Shown here: positions 34,319 to 42,977 of the stretch, piece by piece | Layout: every line of letters begins with the position of its first letter | How positions within the stretch are numbered: position 1 is the stretch's first letter | Source: Streptomyces katrae | GTDB taxonomy: Bacteria > Actinomycetota > Actinomycetes > Streptomycetales > Streptomycetaceae | Reading direction: 5' to 3' | Assembly (NCBI RefSeq): GCF_002028425.1 | Contig: NZ_CP020042.1 | Coordinates: 7,291,560-7,355,559 of the forward strand | Length of the DNA stretch: 64,000 nucleotides | The notes under the pieces: model-generated | The model's input: only the letters and a program-made list of their open reading frames with translations | Databases searched by the model: none | What the model was told of the DNA's origin: nothing | Made by a program: the position numbers and the translations under genes

Positions 34319-35968
34319 TCACCCGACGGCCGGCAGGACGTGCTCGCCGGCCTTGTCGGTGCTCAGGCACAGAGAGCAGACGACCGCGTCGTGGGTGATG
34401 CAGGCCGCGAGGTCGGGCCGCTCGTAAGGCTGGTGGCAGACGTGGCAGCCGAAGACGGCCGCGCTCGGGTTGCCGTCGCCGTCCAGCAGGGGCTCGCCGA
34501 TGCCGTCGTCGGCGCGGCGCAGGTAGTAGCGGCCCTTGGTGACCACGGCCGTCAGCGGGGTGAGGACGAAGGCGATGACGGCCGCGGCCACGGGCGAGTA
34601 CGGCTGGAGGCCGTCACCGAAGAGGTGGAAGTACACGGCGATCGACAGCCCGGAAGCGGCGGTGAAGGACACGACGCCGACCGGGTTCACCGCATGGAGC
34701 ATGCCCCGGCGGAACTCCGGCCGGAGCGGGGACAGTCCCAGCACGTGTTTGTTGATGCCGATGTCGGTGGCTACGGTGACCACCCAGGCGATCGCGCAGT
34801 TCGAGTAGAAGCCGAGCAGGCCGTTCAGGAAGGTGAACATGTCGGCTTCCATCAGGACCAGTGCGAAGGCGAGGTTGACCAGGACGAAGACCATGCGGCC
34901 GGGATAGTGCCCGGTGACGCGGGTGAAGGAGTTCGTCCAGGCCAGCGAGCCGGAGTACGCGTTCGTCACGTTGATCTTGATCTGGCTGATCACCACCAGG
35001 ACCACGGCCAGCGGGATGACGGCCCAAGGCGGCATCATCGCGTCGAACGCGCCCCGGAACTGCCTGATGGGCTCGGGCGCGGCGGCCGGTCCGGCCTCGG
35101 CGATGACGTAGACGGCGAGGAAGACGCCGATGGCCTGCTTGAGCGCGCCGAGCACCACCCACCCGGGGCCGGCCACGAGCACGGCGGTCCACCAGGCTCG
35201 CTTGTTCGCCTCCGTCCTCGGCGGCATGAAGCGCAGGTAGTCGATCTGTTCGCCGATCTGCGCGATCAGTGACAGGCACACACCCGCTCCGAGCATCACG
35301 GAGGCGGTGTCGACGGCGCCGTCGCCGTCCGTGCCGGCGTAGGCCAGGAAGCGGTCCACCGTGCCGGGGTCGTGGGCCACCAGGTAGACCAGCGGACCGA
35401 CCATCAGCAGCAGCCAGACCGGGGTGGTCCACACCTGGAGCCTGCTGAGCGCCTTCATGCCGTAGACGACCAGCGGGATCACCATCAGCGTGGAGACCGC
35501 GTAGCCCAGCCAGAGCGGCAGCCCGAGGCCGAGTTCGAGGCCCTGGGCCATGATCGAGCCTTCGAGGGCGAAGAAGATGAAGGTGAAGCTGGCGAAGATG
35601 GCACTGGTGAGGACCGAGCCGTAGTAACCGAAGCCGGAGCCGCGGGTGATGAGGTCCAGGTCGATGTTGTAGCGGGCGCCGTAGTAGGCCAGGGGGAAGC
35701 CCGTGACGAAGATGACCACCGCGGCGAGGGCGATGGCCAGCAGGGCGTTGCCGGTGCCGTGGGCCAGGCCGATGCCGGCGCCGATGGAGAAGTCCGCCAT
35801 GTACGCGATGCCGCCGAGGGCCGTGGTGGCCACGACCAAGGGGCTCCAGCGGCGGTAACTGCGGGGCGCGAAACGCAGGGTGTAGTCCTCCAGGGTCTCC
35901 CTGACCGCCTGGCCGGCAGCTCCCTGCGCCGTGTCCGGCACGTCCTGTCGCGATTCGGTGGTGCTCAT
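34319..35968 (-). CDS. purine-cytosine permease family transporter with C-terminal Cys-rich tail
   Basis: The 549-residue protein is an NCS1-type nucleobase transporter: about 12 membrane helices from residue 45 to 480, with RGSGFGYYGSVLTSAIFASF, GEQIDYLRFMPP and INVTNAYSGSLAWTNSF marking the family's substrate-binding helices. After the last helix a ~65-residue cytoplasmic tail holds two CxxC pairs and a His (GCHVCHQPYERPD, then ITHDAVVCSLCLSTD), a probable zinc-binding knuckle that could sense metal or regulate activity (inference). I chose the ATG at 35968 (GGGAGGCG upstream). Its nucleobase or vitamin substrate cannot be read from the sequence. Confidence 0.88.
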   Translation of the reverse strand: MSTTESRQDVPDTAQGAAGQAVRETLEDYTLRFAPRSYRRWSPLVVATTALGGIAYMADFSIGAGIGLAHGTGNALLAIALAAVVIFVTGFPLAYYGARYNIDLDLITRGSGFGYYGSVLTSAIFASFTFIFFALEGSIMAQGLELGLGLPLWLGYAVSTLMVIPLVVYGMKALSRLQVWTTPVWLLLMVGPLVYLVAHDPGTVDRFLAYAGTDGDGAVDTASVMLGAGVCLSLIAQIGEQIDYLRFMPPRTEANKRAWWTAVLVAGPGWVVLGALKQAIGVFLAVYVIAEAGPAAAPEPIRQFRGAFDAMMPPWAVIPLAVVLVVISQIKINVTNAYSGSLAWTNSFTRVTGHYPGRMVFVLVNLAFALVLMEADMFTFLNGLLGFYSNCAIAWVVTVATDIGINKHVLGLSPLRPEFRRGMLHAVNPVGVVSFTAASGLSIAVYFHLFGDGLQPYSPVAAAVIAFVLTPLTAVVTKGRYYLRRADDGIGEPLLDGDGNPSAAVFGCHVCHQPYERPDLAACITHDAVVCSLCLSTDKAGEHVLPAVG

Positions 35969-36034
35969 GCCGACGCCTCCCGCTGACCCGTTCGTAGCCG
36001 CGCTCCCACGGCCGGTCACGCTAGGAAGCGGTTG

Positions 36035-36430
36035 TTACGCCCTGCGCGCCCCGCGGTGAACACCGTGTTGCCACCGACGCGCCCATTCCTCGGCCAGCAG
36101 GCGGTAGGACCGCACCCGGTCCGCGTGTCCGTGCGTGACGGTGGTGATCAGCAGCTCGTCCGCCCCGGTGGCCTCCTGGAGCCGTTCGAGATGGTCGGCG
36201 ACCGTCCGGGGCGAACCGGCGAACTGGGTCTCCACCCGGTCGGCTACCAGGGCGTGGTCGGCCGGCGACCAGCCGGCGGTCAGCGCGCGCGGGCCTCGGC
36301 GGGGGCGGGGTAGGGGATGGCTCCCTCGGCGGCGCGGATGCTGTGCACCCAGGGCGCGTACCCGGTGGCGAGCTCGCGGGCCGTCGCGTCGTCCTGCGCC
36401 ACCACCACGTCGGCGGACACCGTCACGTAC
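36035..36430 (-). pseudogene. LLM-class flavin-dependent oxidoreductase, 3' fragment with frameshift
   Basis: The minus-strand frame at 36290-36430 reads VTVSADVVVAQDDATARELA and GYAPWVHSIRAAEGAIPYPA. The next frame continues LTAGWSPADHALVADRVETQ and FAGSPRTVADHLERLQEATG to the stop. Together these are the C-terminal ~130 residues of an F420/FMN luciferase-like monooxygenase. A one-base frame change lies at about 36285, and everything upstream of 36437 is replaced by an unrelated PA14 fragment, so the gene lacks its N-terminal two thirds. Confidence 0.85.
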
Positions 36431-36450
36431 GGCCGGTCCAGCCCGCCGAC

Positions 36451-37170
36451 GGCTTGACACCGTCCTCACCCACCGGCGGCGTGTAGCCGCCCGTGGAGGC
36501 CTTGGCCCAGGTGTGCTTGCCGCCGGCGGCATCGGTGAGCACCGCCGAGCCGTCCAGCATCTCGGCGTGGCTGTAGCCGCTGGACTGCGCCGACAGCGTC
36601 CATCCGGCGGGCAGCGACTGCGAGTCAGCGGACATCAGCCATTGCGTCGGCACGATCCGCGGTTCGAGATTGTGGCCGCGCTGGTCATCGGTACCGGTGC
36701 TGCTCTTGGCCCACAGCACCATGCGGGGACGCTGGTCGCAGTGGTGGTACAGCTCGACGCGGACCGGTACCGACTGGCAGGCCTTCAACGCGACATCGCC
36801 GTCCTGGTGCGGGCCGGGCAGCAGGAAGTCGTCGCCGGGGCCGGAGGGGTTCGGGTCGTCGTAGACCAGCTTGTCGCCGAGCCAGATCTTCGCGCCGTCG
36901 GTGTGCGCGCCCGCGAAGCGGAAGTCCCCGGTGACCGGGGCCTTGACCTGGCCCTCCCAGCGCACCACGAACCAGCTCTTGAAGGGCGGGCGGCAGCGGG
37001 TTGTCCCGCCACGGCAGGTTCTCCGGGTTGCCGGTCCACGCGATGCCCCAGTCCAGGTTGACCTGCGACTCGCCGCGCACCATCACGGGCGTCGCGTCCG
37101 GGCTACCCGCATGGCGCGAGTCGTTGAAGTACGAGGCGCGCACACCGTGCGGTGCGCCCTGGCGGGAGTT
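36451..37170 (-). pseudogene. PA14-domain protein fragment, frameshifted
   Basis: Two frames encode parts of a secreted PA14-type carbohydrate-binding module. One has RASYFNDSRHAG and GESQVNLDWGIAWTGNPENL. After a frame change at about 36980 the other has VRWEGQVKAPVTGDFRFAGA, HTDGAKIWLGDKLVYDD and PRMVLWAKSSTGTD. The fragment has neither start nor end: one edge abuts the LLM remnant, the other a rearranged stretch. PA14 domains occur in glycosidases, toxins and adhesins; the parent cannot be told. Confidence 0.78.
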
Positions 37171-37246
37171 GTAGGCGAGGCTCCCCCCGGCCGACCCGCC
37201 GACCAGATCGCCGTGGCGGTGGCGGCCTTACGGTTCCTTCTGCCGC

Positions 37247-37650
37247 ACGGTGGAAGGTGACGGCGGTGCGGCGGGCTGGACCGCCCCGGACGGTTTCGGC
37301 CTCGCGCCGACCCCTTACCACGGCGGAGTCGTGCTGTTCAAGGAGCAGGACGGCAGCATCGACGCCTTCGCCTCCGGGGCGTACGGCGCCGGCTCGATGG
37401 AACTGCGCCATCAGCAGAACGCGGGCGCGGGCTGGGGCCCGAGAGAGTCCATGGGCCAGGTACCGGACGCCGGGGTGGGCCTGAGCCAGCCGAGCACCGT
37501 GGAACAACTGCCGGATGGCAGGCTGCACGTGGCGGCGCGTGAGTGGAACAGGGACCGCGTGTGGGAGATCGGGCAATCGGCACCGGGCGGCAACTGGGGC
37601 CCGTGGCAACTGGCGCCCCCGTCCGCCGCACCGCCCCCACGGACCGCCAC
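37247..37650 (+). pseudogene. 3' remnant of a PLL-like beta-propeller/lectin protein
   Basis: In the plus-strand frame from 37250 the sequence GVVLFKEQDGSIDAFASGAY, GAGSMELRHQQNAGAGWGPR and GRLHVAAREWNRDRVWEIGQ looks like two blades of a PLL-type seven-bladed propeller (sugar-binding or secreted-enzyme module), ending NWGPWQLAPP. The frame has no start and runs into unrelated proline-rich sequence after about 37650. Confidence 0.6.
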
Positions 37651-37767
37651 CACCCCCTCGCAGCCCGAGCCGGCCCGGGCTGTTGGCCGCTCCGGCCCAT
37701 CAGACGCTGAACAAGCTGTCCGTCCGCAAGCGTCCCCCGCGCCCGCGGAGGTTGGCCGCGCGATCAC

Positions 37768-37807
37768 GGGCGGAGGGCCCTCCGTTCCACCGAGGGTCCC
37801 TCCGCCC
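37768..37807 (-). terminator. stem-loop terminator after the PPOX gene
   Basis: Arms GGGCGGAGGG and CCCTCCGCCC pair perfectly (10 bp). Inside them CCCTC and GAGGG can add 5 bp. It lies 6 bp beyond the stop of the leftward PPOX gene. Confidence 0.75.
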
Positions 37808-37812
37808 GAGTC

Positions 37813-38217
37813 TCAGAACTGCCCGACGATCTTCCGCGGGGTGATCCGGACGACCACGCGCGGTGCATCGTCGACCGAGCTCGGGTTGAACTCGCGGTAC
37901 TTCTTGCCGGTGTACTTGACCGAGAGCTCGTCGATGAGCTCCTGGCCGCCCTCGGTGGTGAGCTGGGCGGTGCCGCGGATCTCGGCGTACGTGTAGGGGG
38001 CGTCGAAGGGCTGGAGCAGTACGGTGACGCGCGGGTCCTGGCGCATGTTCTTCTCCTTGCGCCGGCCCACGGTGGTCGAGATCAGCACGTCGTTGCCGTC
38101 GCGCTTCACCCAGACCGGGGACACCTGGGGGCTGCCGTCGGGCTGGATGGTGGCGATGTTCACGAAGACGGGGCTGTCGAGCAGTTCCATGAGCCTGTCG
38201 CTGAGCTGAGCAGACAC
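37813..38217 (-). CDS. PPOX-class F420-dependent oxidoreductase
   Basis: The 134-residue split-barrel flavin/F420 protein shows the family blocks: LLDSPVFVNIATIQPDGSPQ, VSPVWVKRDGNDVLISTTVG, RRKEKNMRQDPRVTVLLQPF and YAEIRGTAQLTTEGGQELID. Actinobacterial members bind coenzyme F420 and reduce small substrates. Start: GTG 38217, preceded by GGAGGGACCCCTC. Length matches the family (130-140). It is a single gene with its own terminator. Confidence 0.93.
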   Translation of the reverse strand: MSAQLSDRLMELLDSPVFVNIATIQPDGSPQVSPVWVKRDGNDVLISTTVGRRKEKNMRQDPRVTVLLQPFDAPYTYAEIRGTAQLTTEGGQELIDELSVKYTGKKYREFNPSSVDDAPRVVVRITPRKIVGQF

Positions 38218-38374
38218 GAGGGGTCCCTCCGGACGGGGTGCGGATGTTGCCTCCCTTATTAGCTCAGCCCGACATCCTTTTCACGGCACCCGATAGGCCA
38301 TCGGAGTGGTGGCCGCACCGGCTTCCCCACCCCCTGCTATCGTCAATCAGACGAAAACAACGGGGGGCGGGAAC

Positions 38375-38767
38375 ATGACCGAAACGACGAACACAGCGGA
38401 CGCCGAACTCGCCACACGGGCTGCCGAACTGGTGACCCACTGGGTGTCGGCGGACACACCCCTGACTGAGGGCCAGAGATGGCAACTGGTCGGCCTCCAG
38501 CACCCGGGCTCTGGGCACGTGGAGATGTGGGTGTGGGACGACGTCCTGGGGTGGGAGCGCGCACTGGCCACCGCCCTGGCCGCCGACGACGGCACCGCGA
38601 AGAGCCGTGAACGCACCGCGAGCGCCAGGGCCACGGCCGTGGCGGCCATGCGGGACATGCTCCTGCGCGGCATCCCCGCAGGGGAGACGGCGAACCAGAT
38701 CTGGCGCGAGGGCGAAGGCCCCGACCCCCGCGAGGAACTGCGCCGCTTCGTCGCCGCCCACGGATAG
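38375..38767 (+). CDS. hypothetical protein, 130 aa
   Basis: The ATG at 38375 follows GGGGGGCGGGAAC. It is a soluble, alanine-rich protein with two tryptophan-containing segments (VTHWVSADTPLTEGQRWQLV, VEMWVWDDVLGWERALATAL) and a basic helix later (AVAAMRDMLLRG). No family is recognised. The frame is uninterrupted and codon use is ordinary. It diverges from the PPOX gene. Confidence 0.65.
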   Translation: MTETTNTADAELATRAAELVTHWVSADTPLTEGQRWQLVGLQHPGSGHVEMWVWDDVLGWERALATALAADDGTAKSRERTASARATAVAAMRDMLLRGIPAGETANQIWREGEGPDPREELRRFVAAHG

Positions 38768-38934
38768 GCCCCCCCGCAAACCCGGTCATCACCCGACCGG
38801 CCGCACGACACCTCCGTTACCGCGGCCCACTTGTCGGGAATCTCTGCGCCGCCCGCAACCAGCCCCGGCCGCCCGCCCGACCCGCACACCACAAGGCCGG
38901 CACGAAGCCCCGACGCATCGGCGGATCGTCAAGC

Positions 38935-39198
38935 TCAGCCTGAGAGGCGGAAACCACCGATCTGGTACTCCAGCCCCTCACGGAACTCCAGGTGCGGGAT
39001 GGCACTTCGCATGGCCGAGTACAACGCGGGCGGAACCTCGTAGACCGCGGTCGCAAGAAAGTCGTCGTCGCCGTAGGGGAACAGGTCCCTGATACTTAGG
39101 ATCTCGACTCGGGTCAGTGCAGTGACATGGGCGGCCTGCTCGTCACTCTCCCAGCCGATGAGCTCCCACCCAAGGGTTTCGGTGTCGATATCGTTCAC
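38935..39198 (-). CDS. small hypothetical protein, 87 aa
   Basis: A GTG at 39198 starts an acidic protein (NDIDTETLGWELIGWESDEQ, VEILSIRDLFPYGDDDFLAT, MRSAIPHLEFREGLEYQIGG). The composition is strikingly richer in Ile, Glu and Tyr than the neighbours, suggesting a different origin. No motif is recognised. It lies 27 bp downstream of the next hypothetical gene on the same strand, so the two probably form a pair. Confidence 0.6.
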   Translation of the reverse strand: MNDIDTETLGWELIGWESDEQAAHVTALTRVEILSIRDLFPYGDDDFLATAVYEVPPALYSAMRSAIPHLEFREGLEYQIGGFRLSG

Positions 39199-39225
39199 GT
39201 GCCTACGGTATGCGCGAACCGCCCC

Positions 39226-39774
39226 TTAATCCCAGCGGGTCGGATCGTAGACGGCCCGGGTCCACTGGGCCTCGAATTCCTCTTGGTCGATCACGAACGG
39301 CACCCACGCAGGGTCGTAGCGGTCCACCCACGGCGGGTTGAAGGGCCAGTCCTCCGGAGTGCTCCGGTAGGCCATTCCGTCCTCGGTCAGCTCGACCTGG
39401 CGGATGCGACGACCATCGGGCCCGACTTCCATCAGGTAGATCATCGGATCGTCGTCCTCGTCCCACTGGCGGCTCAGATACAGCAGGTCCCGGCCGACCA
39501 AGGCGCCGAAGCCCGGCATGCCGCGCTGGGCGGCCCGTTCGGCTCGGGCCTCGGCCAGGCCGGGCGGTGTCGTCGGGCCGTCGACGTCGGCCTCGTCAAG
39601 ACCCCAGGCCTCGGCCTCCACGCGGGTGGCCTCGGTGTGCACGACCTCCACGTCGGCGAAGGTCTCCAGCACCTCCTGCTCGGACCGGGCGTGCACCCAC
39701 CACCAGGTGCCGCCCATGCCGTAGTCCTGCAGGACCAGAAAACGTGTCTTCGATGCAGCGTCAGAACGAGCCAT
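39226..39774 (-). CDS. hypothetical protein, 182 aa
   Basis: I chose the ATG at 39774 (MARSDAASKTRFLVLQDYGM); another ATG lies two codons upstream. The protein is acidic and tryptophan-rich: GGTWWWVHARSEQEVLETFA, LLYLSRQWDEDDDPMIYLME and DWPFNPPWVDRYDPAWVPFV. There is no signal or membrane helix. The two linked acidic proteins of this pair, next to IS scraps, have the size and charge seen in immunity-type proteins, but this is speculation; I recognise no family. Confidence 0.62.
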   Translation of the reverse strand: MARSDAASKTRFLVLQDYGMGGTWWWVHARSEQEVLETFADVEVVHTEATRVEAEAWGLDEADVDGPTTPPGLAEARAERAAQRGMPGFGALVGRDLLYLSRQWDEDDDPMIYLMEVGPDGRRIRQVELTEDGMAYRSTPEDWPFNPPWVDRYDPAWVPFVIDQEEFEAQWTRAVYDPTRWD

Positions 39775-39809
39775 CCGCATACCCTAAGGCGTGGCCAAGG
39801 ATTGATCTT

Positions 39810-40025
39810 GTGGCGGGTCGAGGTGAATTGACGGACGCGGCGTGGGCGCGGATAGCGCCCCCTGTTGCCACAGTCGGACGGGCCGCTCGCAGACGCGTCA
39901 GCCCGCCTCGGCCGATCCCGAAGCGGGCTGACCACAAAGGCGACCTCGCCGGGATCGCACTGAGCTGACCGAAACGCAGCCCGCTCCGAATCCGAGCCCA
40001 CTGGGCGTCTGTCACCACGAAGGCA
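39810..40025. mobile_element. two IS5-type transposase N-terminal scraps facing each other
   Basis: On the plus strand from GTG 39810 the frame reads AGRGELTDAAWARIAPPVAT, and on the minus strand from about 40025 it reads FVVTDAQWARI. LTDA-x-WARI is the standard opening of Streptomyces IS5-family transposases. Both frames lose similarity after 10-20 residues. The two starts converge within about 200 bp, so two insertions or an inversion have decayed here. Confidence 0.7.
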
Positions 40026-40136
40026 TCTTCGCACCCCTGCGTGCCTCCGGAGCAACTGCACTCCGGCGGCGGGGTCCCACGGCGCTGCCGGCACTTCGCG
40101 TCAACGTTCCCCGACAGGCAGACGCCGGCTGCTGCT

Positions 40137-40305
40137 GAGACTCGGCGAGTAGCTGGTCGCGGACCGCGTCGGGAATGCCCGGAGGCAGCAGGATCTCCTT
40201 GACGGCGACGTCTCGGTCGAGAAGATCGTCCTGGCCGCGCCATACCAGCCACACGCGCCACATGCCCCCCTGCCCGATGCGCTCGAACAGCCGGTAGCGG
40301 CATCA
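40137..40305 (-). pseudogene. N-lobe fragment of a serine/threonine protein kinase
   Basis: The minus-strand frame reads YRLFERIGQGGMWRVWLV, RDVAVKEILLPPGIPDAV and RDQLLAES. This gives the glycine loop, the VAVK lysine and the start of helix C of a Hanks-type kinase. The usual G-M-G-x-V of the loop is G-M-W-R-V. Both ends break off, and no catalytic loop or DFG motif follows. Confidence 0.78.
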
Positions 40306-40424
40306 CCCTGACGAGGGTCCGTACGAATGGGCCGGGCAGGTTCCGTGAGGCGGACAGGGGTGCACGTCTCGCCGGGTGCCGACCGGCGGCCCCTCCTCGT
40401 CCGCCACGTACGGCGCGGGATGGC

Positions 40425-41069
40425 TCAGGCGGGGCCGGGAGTGCGGGACAGCGCCGTGTGCAGAGCGAAGGCACCGAGCAGGCCGCCCGCCGTGAAGCGC
40501 TGGGCGGTCATGGCGCGGGGCCGGGCGGCCAGAAACCCTGACACGCGTGCTGCGGCCAGCATGATCAGGGCGTTCACGGATATCCCCACGACGATCTGGA
40601 CACCCCCGAGCTGAAGCAGCTGCCCCCCGGCCGGACCCGCCTGCGGGTCCAGGAACTGGGGCAGCAGGGCGGCGTACATGAGAGCGATCTTGGGGTTGAG
40701 CAGGTTGGTCAGCAGCCCCGTCGCGAAGAGACGGGCGTCGGAGAGCGGCGGGAGGTCGTGGGCGGGGGCGAAGGGGGAGCGGCCGCCGGGCTTGAGCATG
40801 CCCCAGGCCAGGTAGGCCAGATAGGCGGCCCCGGCCAGCTTGACCACCGTGAAGGCCACCGGCACGGCGGCGAACAGCGCGGACAGGCCCGCGGCCGCGG
40901 CCAGCAGGTAGCACAAGAATCCCACGGCGGTCCCACCCAGGCTGACCAGACCCGCCCTGCGGCCTTGAGTGATCGCACGCGAGGCGAGGTGAATCATGTT
41001 CGGTCCCGGAGTCAGTGCCATGCCCAGTTCCACCAGGGCCACTCCTCCGACTGCGGTCAGAGCGATCAC
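40425..41069 (-). CDS. LysE family amino-acid exporter
   Basis: The 214-residue inner-membrane protein has about six helices and the LysE/RhtB signature at the N-terminus: ELGMALTPGPNMIHLASRAI followed by QGRRAGLVSLGGTAVGF, plus the LLTNLLNPKIALMYAALLPQ block in the middle. Members export amino acids or analogues and can give resistance. The GTG at 41069 follows GGAGGATGACCG. It is a single gene; the neighbouring LysR-type regulator often paired with lysE is absent. Confidence 0.93.
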   Translation of the reverse strand: MIALTAVGGVALVELGMALTPGPNMIHLASRAITQGRRAGLVSLGGTAVGFLCYLLAAAAGLSALFAAVPVAFTVVKLAGAAYLAYLAWGMLKPGGRSPFAPAHDLPPLSDARLFATGLLTNLLNPKIALMYAALLPQFLDPQAGPAGGQLLQLGGVQIVVGISVNALIMLAAARVSGFLAARPRAMTAQRFTAGGLLGAFALHTALSRTPGPA

Positions 41070-41269
41070 CGGTCATCCTCCAGGTCGTTCGCCGGTACCC
41101 CGCATCGAACGGGGCCACGGGGCTACGGCAACGGCGGGTACGACGCCGCGCCCCACCCGGCTCGCCCGCCGCAGCCTACGACCCCGCCGACCGGCATCTC
41201 CACGCGCCCCCCGCCCCGGCCGGAGGACGGAGCCCGTCTCCCTCGTCGGCGCTCAGGGAGGCCATCGGG

Positions 41270-41551
41270 TGTGGAGAACCGTGCCGATGGCGGTCCGGGT
41301 GGCCGACCGGGCGGGCACGAGAACGCCGAGGGCGGCCACGCATGTACTCCGGGAAGCCGACGACCCCGACGTGGTTCACGACGAGGCGCTGGGCCGCGAT
41401 CCCGAGCGGGGTGCCGATCAGCACACCGACGGCGCCGATTCCGGCGCCCCGGGCCGCCGTCAGGCCCGGTCTGTCCCAGGGCCACCCGGCTGGTGAACGG
41501 ATCCAGAACCCCCTGCCCGCGGCCGGTGCGATGGGTTCCAGGTCGGTCACG
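41270..41551 (-). pseudogene. C-terminal scrap of an FtsX-like ABC permease
   Basis: The minus-strand frame contains one hydrophobic helix, GAGIGAVGVLIGTPLGIAAQ, followed by RLVVNHVGVVGFPEYM. This is typical of the last helices of MacB/FtsX-type permeases, where the ALGAVxGxxLG block lies just before the final periplasmic loop. No start or preceding helices are present. It lies in the 500-bp interval 41070-41570, which is otherwise gene-free. Confidence 0.5.
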
Positions 41552-41570
41552 CCGGGGCTGCGAAGGGGGG

Positions 41571-41810
41571 CTATCGGCCGGTGTGGTCGATGACGTTGCC
41601 GTTGGAGCAGTTGTTGGCGTGGTTGCCGACCCAATCGCCCAGCGTGGGTACGACGGCCACTTCCTGGAGGCATACGGCGGCGGCCGTGAAGTTCCAGTTG
41701 TTCGCGGCATTGATGCCGCCACCGAAGTTGGAGTCGTTGTCGGCGTGGGCGGGCGCCGCCATGGCGGCCGCGGCGAGCGCGAGGGCCGTGACGGTGATGA
41801 TCTTCTTCAT
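41571..41810 (-). CDS. small secreted protein, 79 aa
   Basis: The precursor has a Sec signal (MKKIITVTALALAAAAMAAP, then AHA cleavage). The mature ~56 residues are Asn-rich: NDSNFGGGINAANNWNFTAA, a single Cys in AVCLQEV, and NHANNCSNGNVIDHTG with a second Cys. The Asn/Gly-rich, two-Cys mature peptide recalls the surface-active chaplin class in style, but lacks the chaplin pattern, so I leave it unnamed. Several Streptomyces encode close-looking peptides of unknown function. No clear ribosome site precedes the ATG at 41810. Confidence 0.72.
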   Translation of the reverse strand: MKKIITVTALALAAAAMAAPAHADNDSNFGGGINAANNWNFTAAAVCLQEVAVVPTLGDWVGNHANNCSNGNVIDHTGR

Positions 41811-41821
41811 GCCGGGTGCAA

Positions 41822-42240
41822 CGAGGAAGTCGGCACCAGGACACCCGTACTACGACGGAAGGGTGGCTCGTCCGGGCCCATGAGCACCCACCGGGGTGGG
41901 CGGCCCAGGTCGGCGGGGCAGGTGATGACGCGCAGGTCCCGGGTCCCGGCCGAAGCGGAGCAGCCGCAGCTTGCACAGCCGCCCGCGTGTCGTCCCAGGC
42001 GTCGATGCGAGCGATCAGAGAGGCGGGCAGCGTGTCGTCCTCCGCCCAGGGGCAGGTGTCCGTCTCTTCGGGAATCAGGCCACACGGCTAGGGGAGTTCG
42101 GAGTTCGCCTTCCCCTCGCACCATCCGTACGTCGGGCGGAGTGGACAGGAAGCGCTCTGCGCGCTCGATGCCGACGGCCGCCGCCACCGCAGGTGGTACC
42201 GGCGCCCCAGAGGGTTCCGCCGCCGGGCCACGGCCCGGCG
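41822..42240 (-). pseudogene. degraded hypothetical gene spread over two frames
   Basis: One minus-strand frame has AVAAAVGIERAERFLSTPPD and VRMVRGEGEL. The next has EETDTCPWAEDDTLPASLIA and RIDAWDDTRAAVQAAAAP. The first frame then returns with LRVITCPADLGRPPRWVLMG and PDEPPFRRSTGVLVPTS. Each piece looks coding, and switching frames at about 42090 and 41940 would rebuild one protein. The family is not recognised. Confidence 0.4.
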
Positions 42241-42308
42241 AGAGGCCGTCCACCCGCAGCCCGGGCGCTGCAGATCTCGTCCGGTACCTGCCTCTCGGCC
42301 CTCTCCGC

Positions 42309-42977
42309 TCAGCCGGACGGCGTGACGAGCCCCGTCTCATAGGCGGTGATCACGAGCTGAACCCGGTCCCGGGCACCCAGTTTGGTGAGCAGGCGGGACA
42401 CGTGGGACTTGGCGGTGGCCACCGTGATGAAGAGGTCCTCCGCGATCTCGGTGTTCGACCGGCCGCGCCCGACCAGGGTCAGCACTTCCCGTTCCCGCTC
42501 GGTAATGCCCTCGATCCGCCGTGGGGATCGGGCCGGGGCGGCTGCGGGGCGCCCGGCGAACTCCGCGATCAGACGGCGCGTGACCCCCGGGGCGATCAGC
42601 GCGTCGCCGGCGGCGACCACGCGGATCGCCGCGAGGATGTCGTCGAGCGCCATGTCCTTGACCATGAAGCCGCTCGCTCCGGCCCGGAGCGCGCCGTAGA
42701 CGTGGTCGTCCTCGTCGAAGGTGGTCAGGACGAGCACGCGGGCGGTCGCCGGACCCGCGGTGATCAGCCGGGTGGCTTCGATCCCGTCCATGCCGGGCAT
42801 CCGGATGTCCATCACCACGACGTCGGGGCACAGGTCCCCGACCAGCTGGACCGCTTCGGCGCCCGTGGCGGCCTCACCGACGACCTCCAGGTCGGGGTGG
42901 TCGGCCATGATCACGCGCAGGCCGGACCGCACCAGCGGCTGGTCGTCGGCCAGCAGGACACGGAGGGGAGCGGTCAT
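42309..42977 (-). CDS. NarL/LuxR-type response regulator
   Basis: The 222-residue protein has a receiver domain (residues 1-125: RVLLADDQPLVRSGLRVIM with the acidic pair, phospho-acceptor Asp in VVVMDIRMPGMDG, Thr in VLVLTTFDEDD, Lys in GFMVKDM). A LuxR HTH follows (about 155-215: ITEREREVLTLVGRGRSNTE, IAEDLFITVATAKSHVSRLL). It starts 4 bp inside the end of the histidine kinase gene (ATGA overlap), so the two are translationally coupled and form a cognate pair. The divergent ABC transporter is the likely target, as in many Streptomyces antibiotic-responsive exporters (inference). Confidence 0.95.
   Translation of the reverse strand: MTAPLRVLLADDQPLVRSGLRVIMADHPDLEVVGEAATGAEAVQLVGDLCPDVVVMDIRMPGMDGIEATRLITAGPATARVLVLTTFDEDDHVYGALRAGASGFMVKDMALDDILAAIRVVAAGDALIAPGVTRRLIAEFAGRPAAAPARSPRRIEGITEREREVLTLVGRGRSNTEIAEDLFITVATAKSHVSRLLTKLGARDRVQLVITAYETGLVTPSG

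Noticed and set aside
41571..41810. Chaplin or rodlin assignment for the small secreted protein
   Set aside because: The Cys spacing and core sequence do not match chaplins or rodlins despite similar size and Asn/Gly content.
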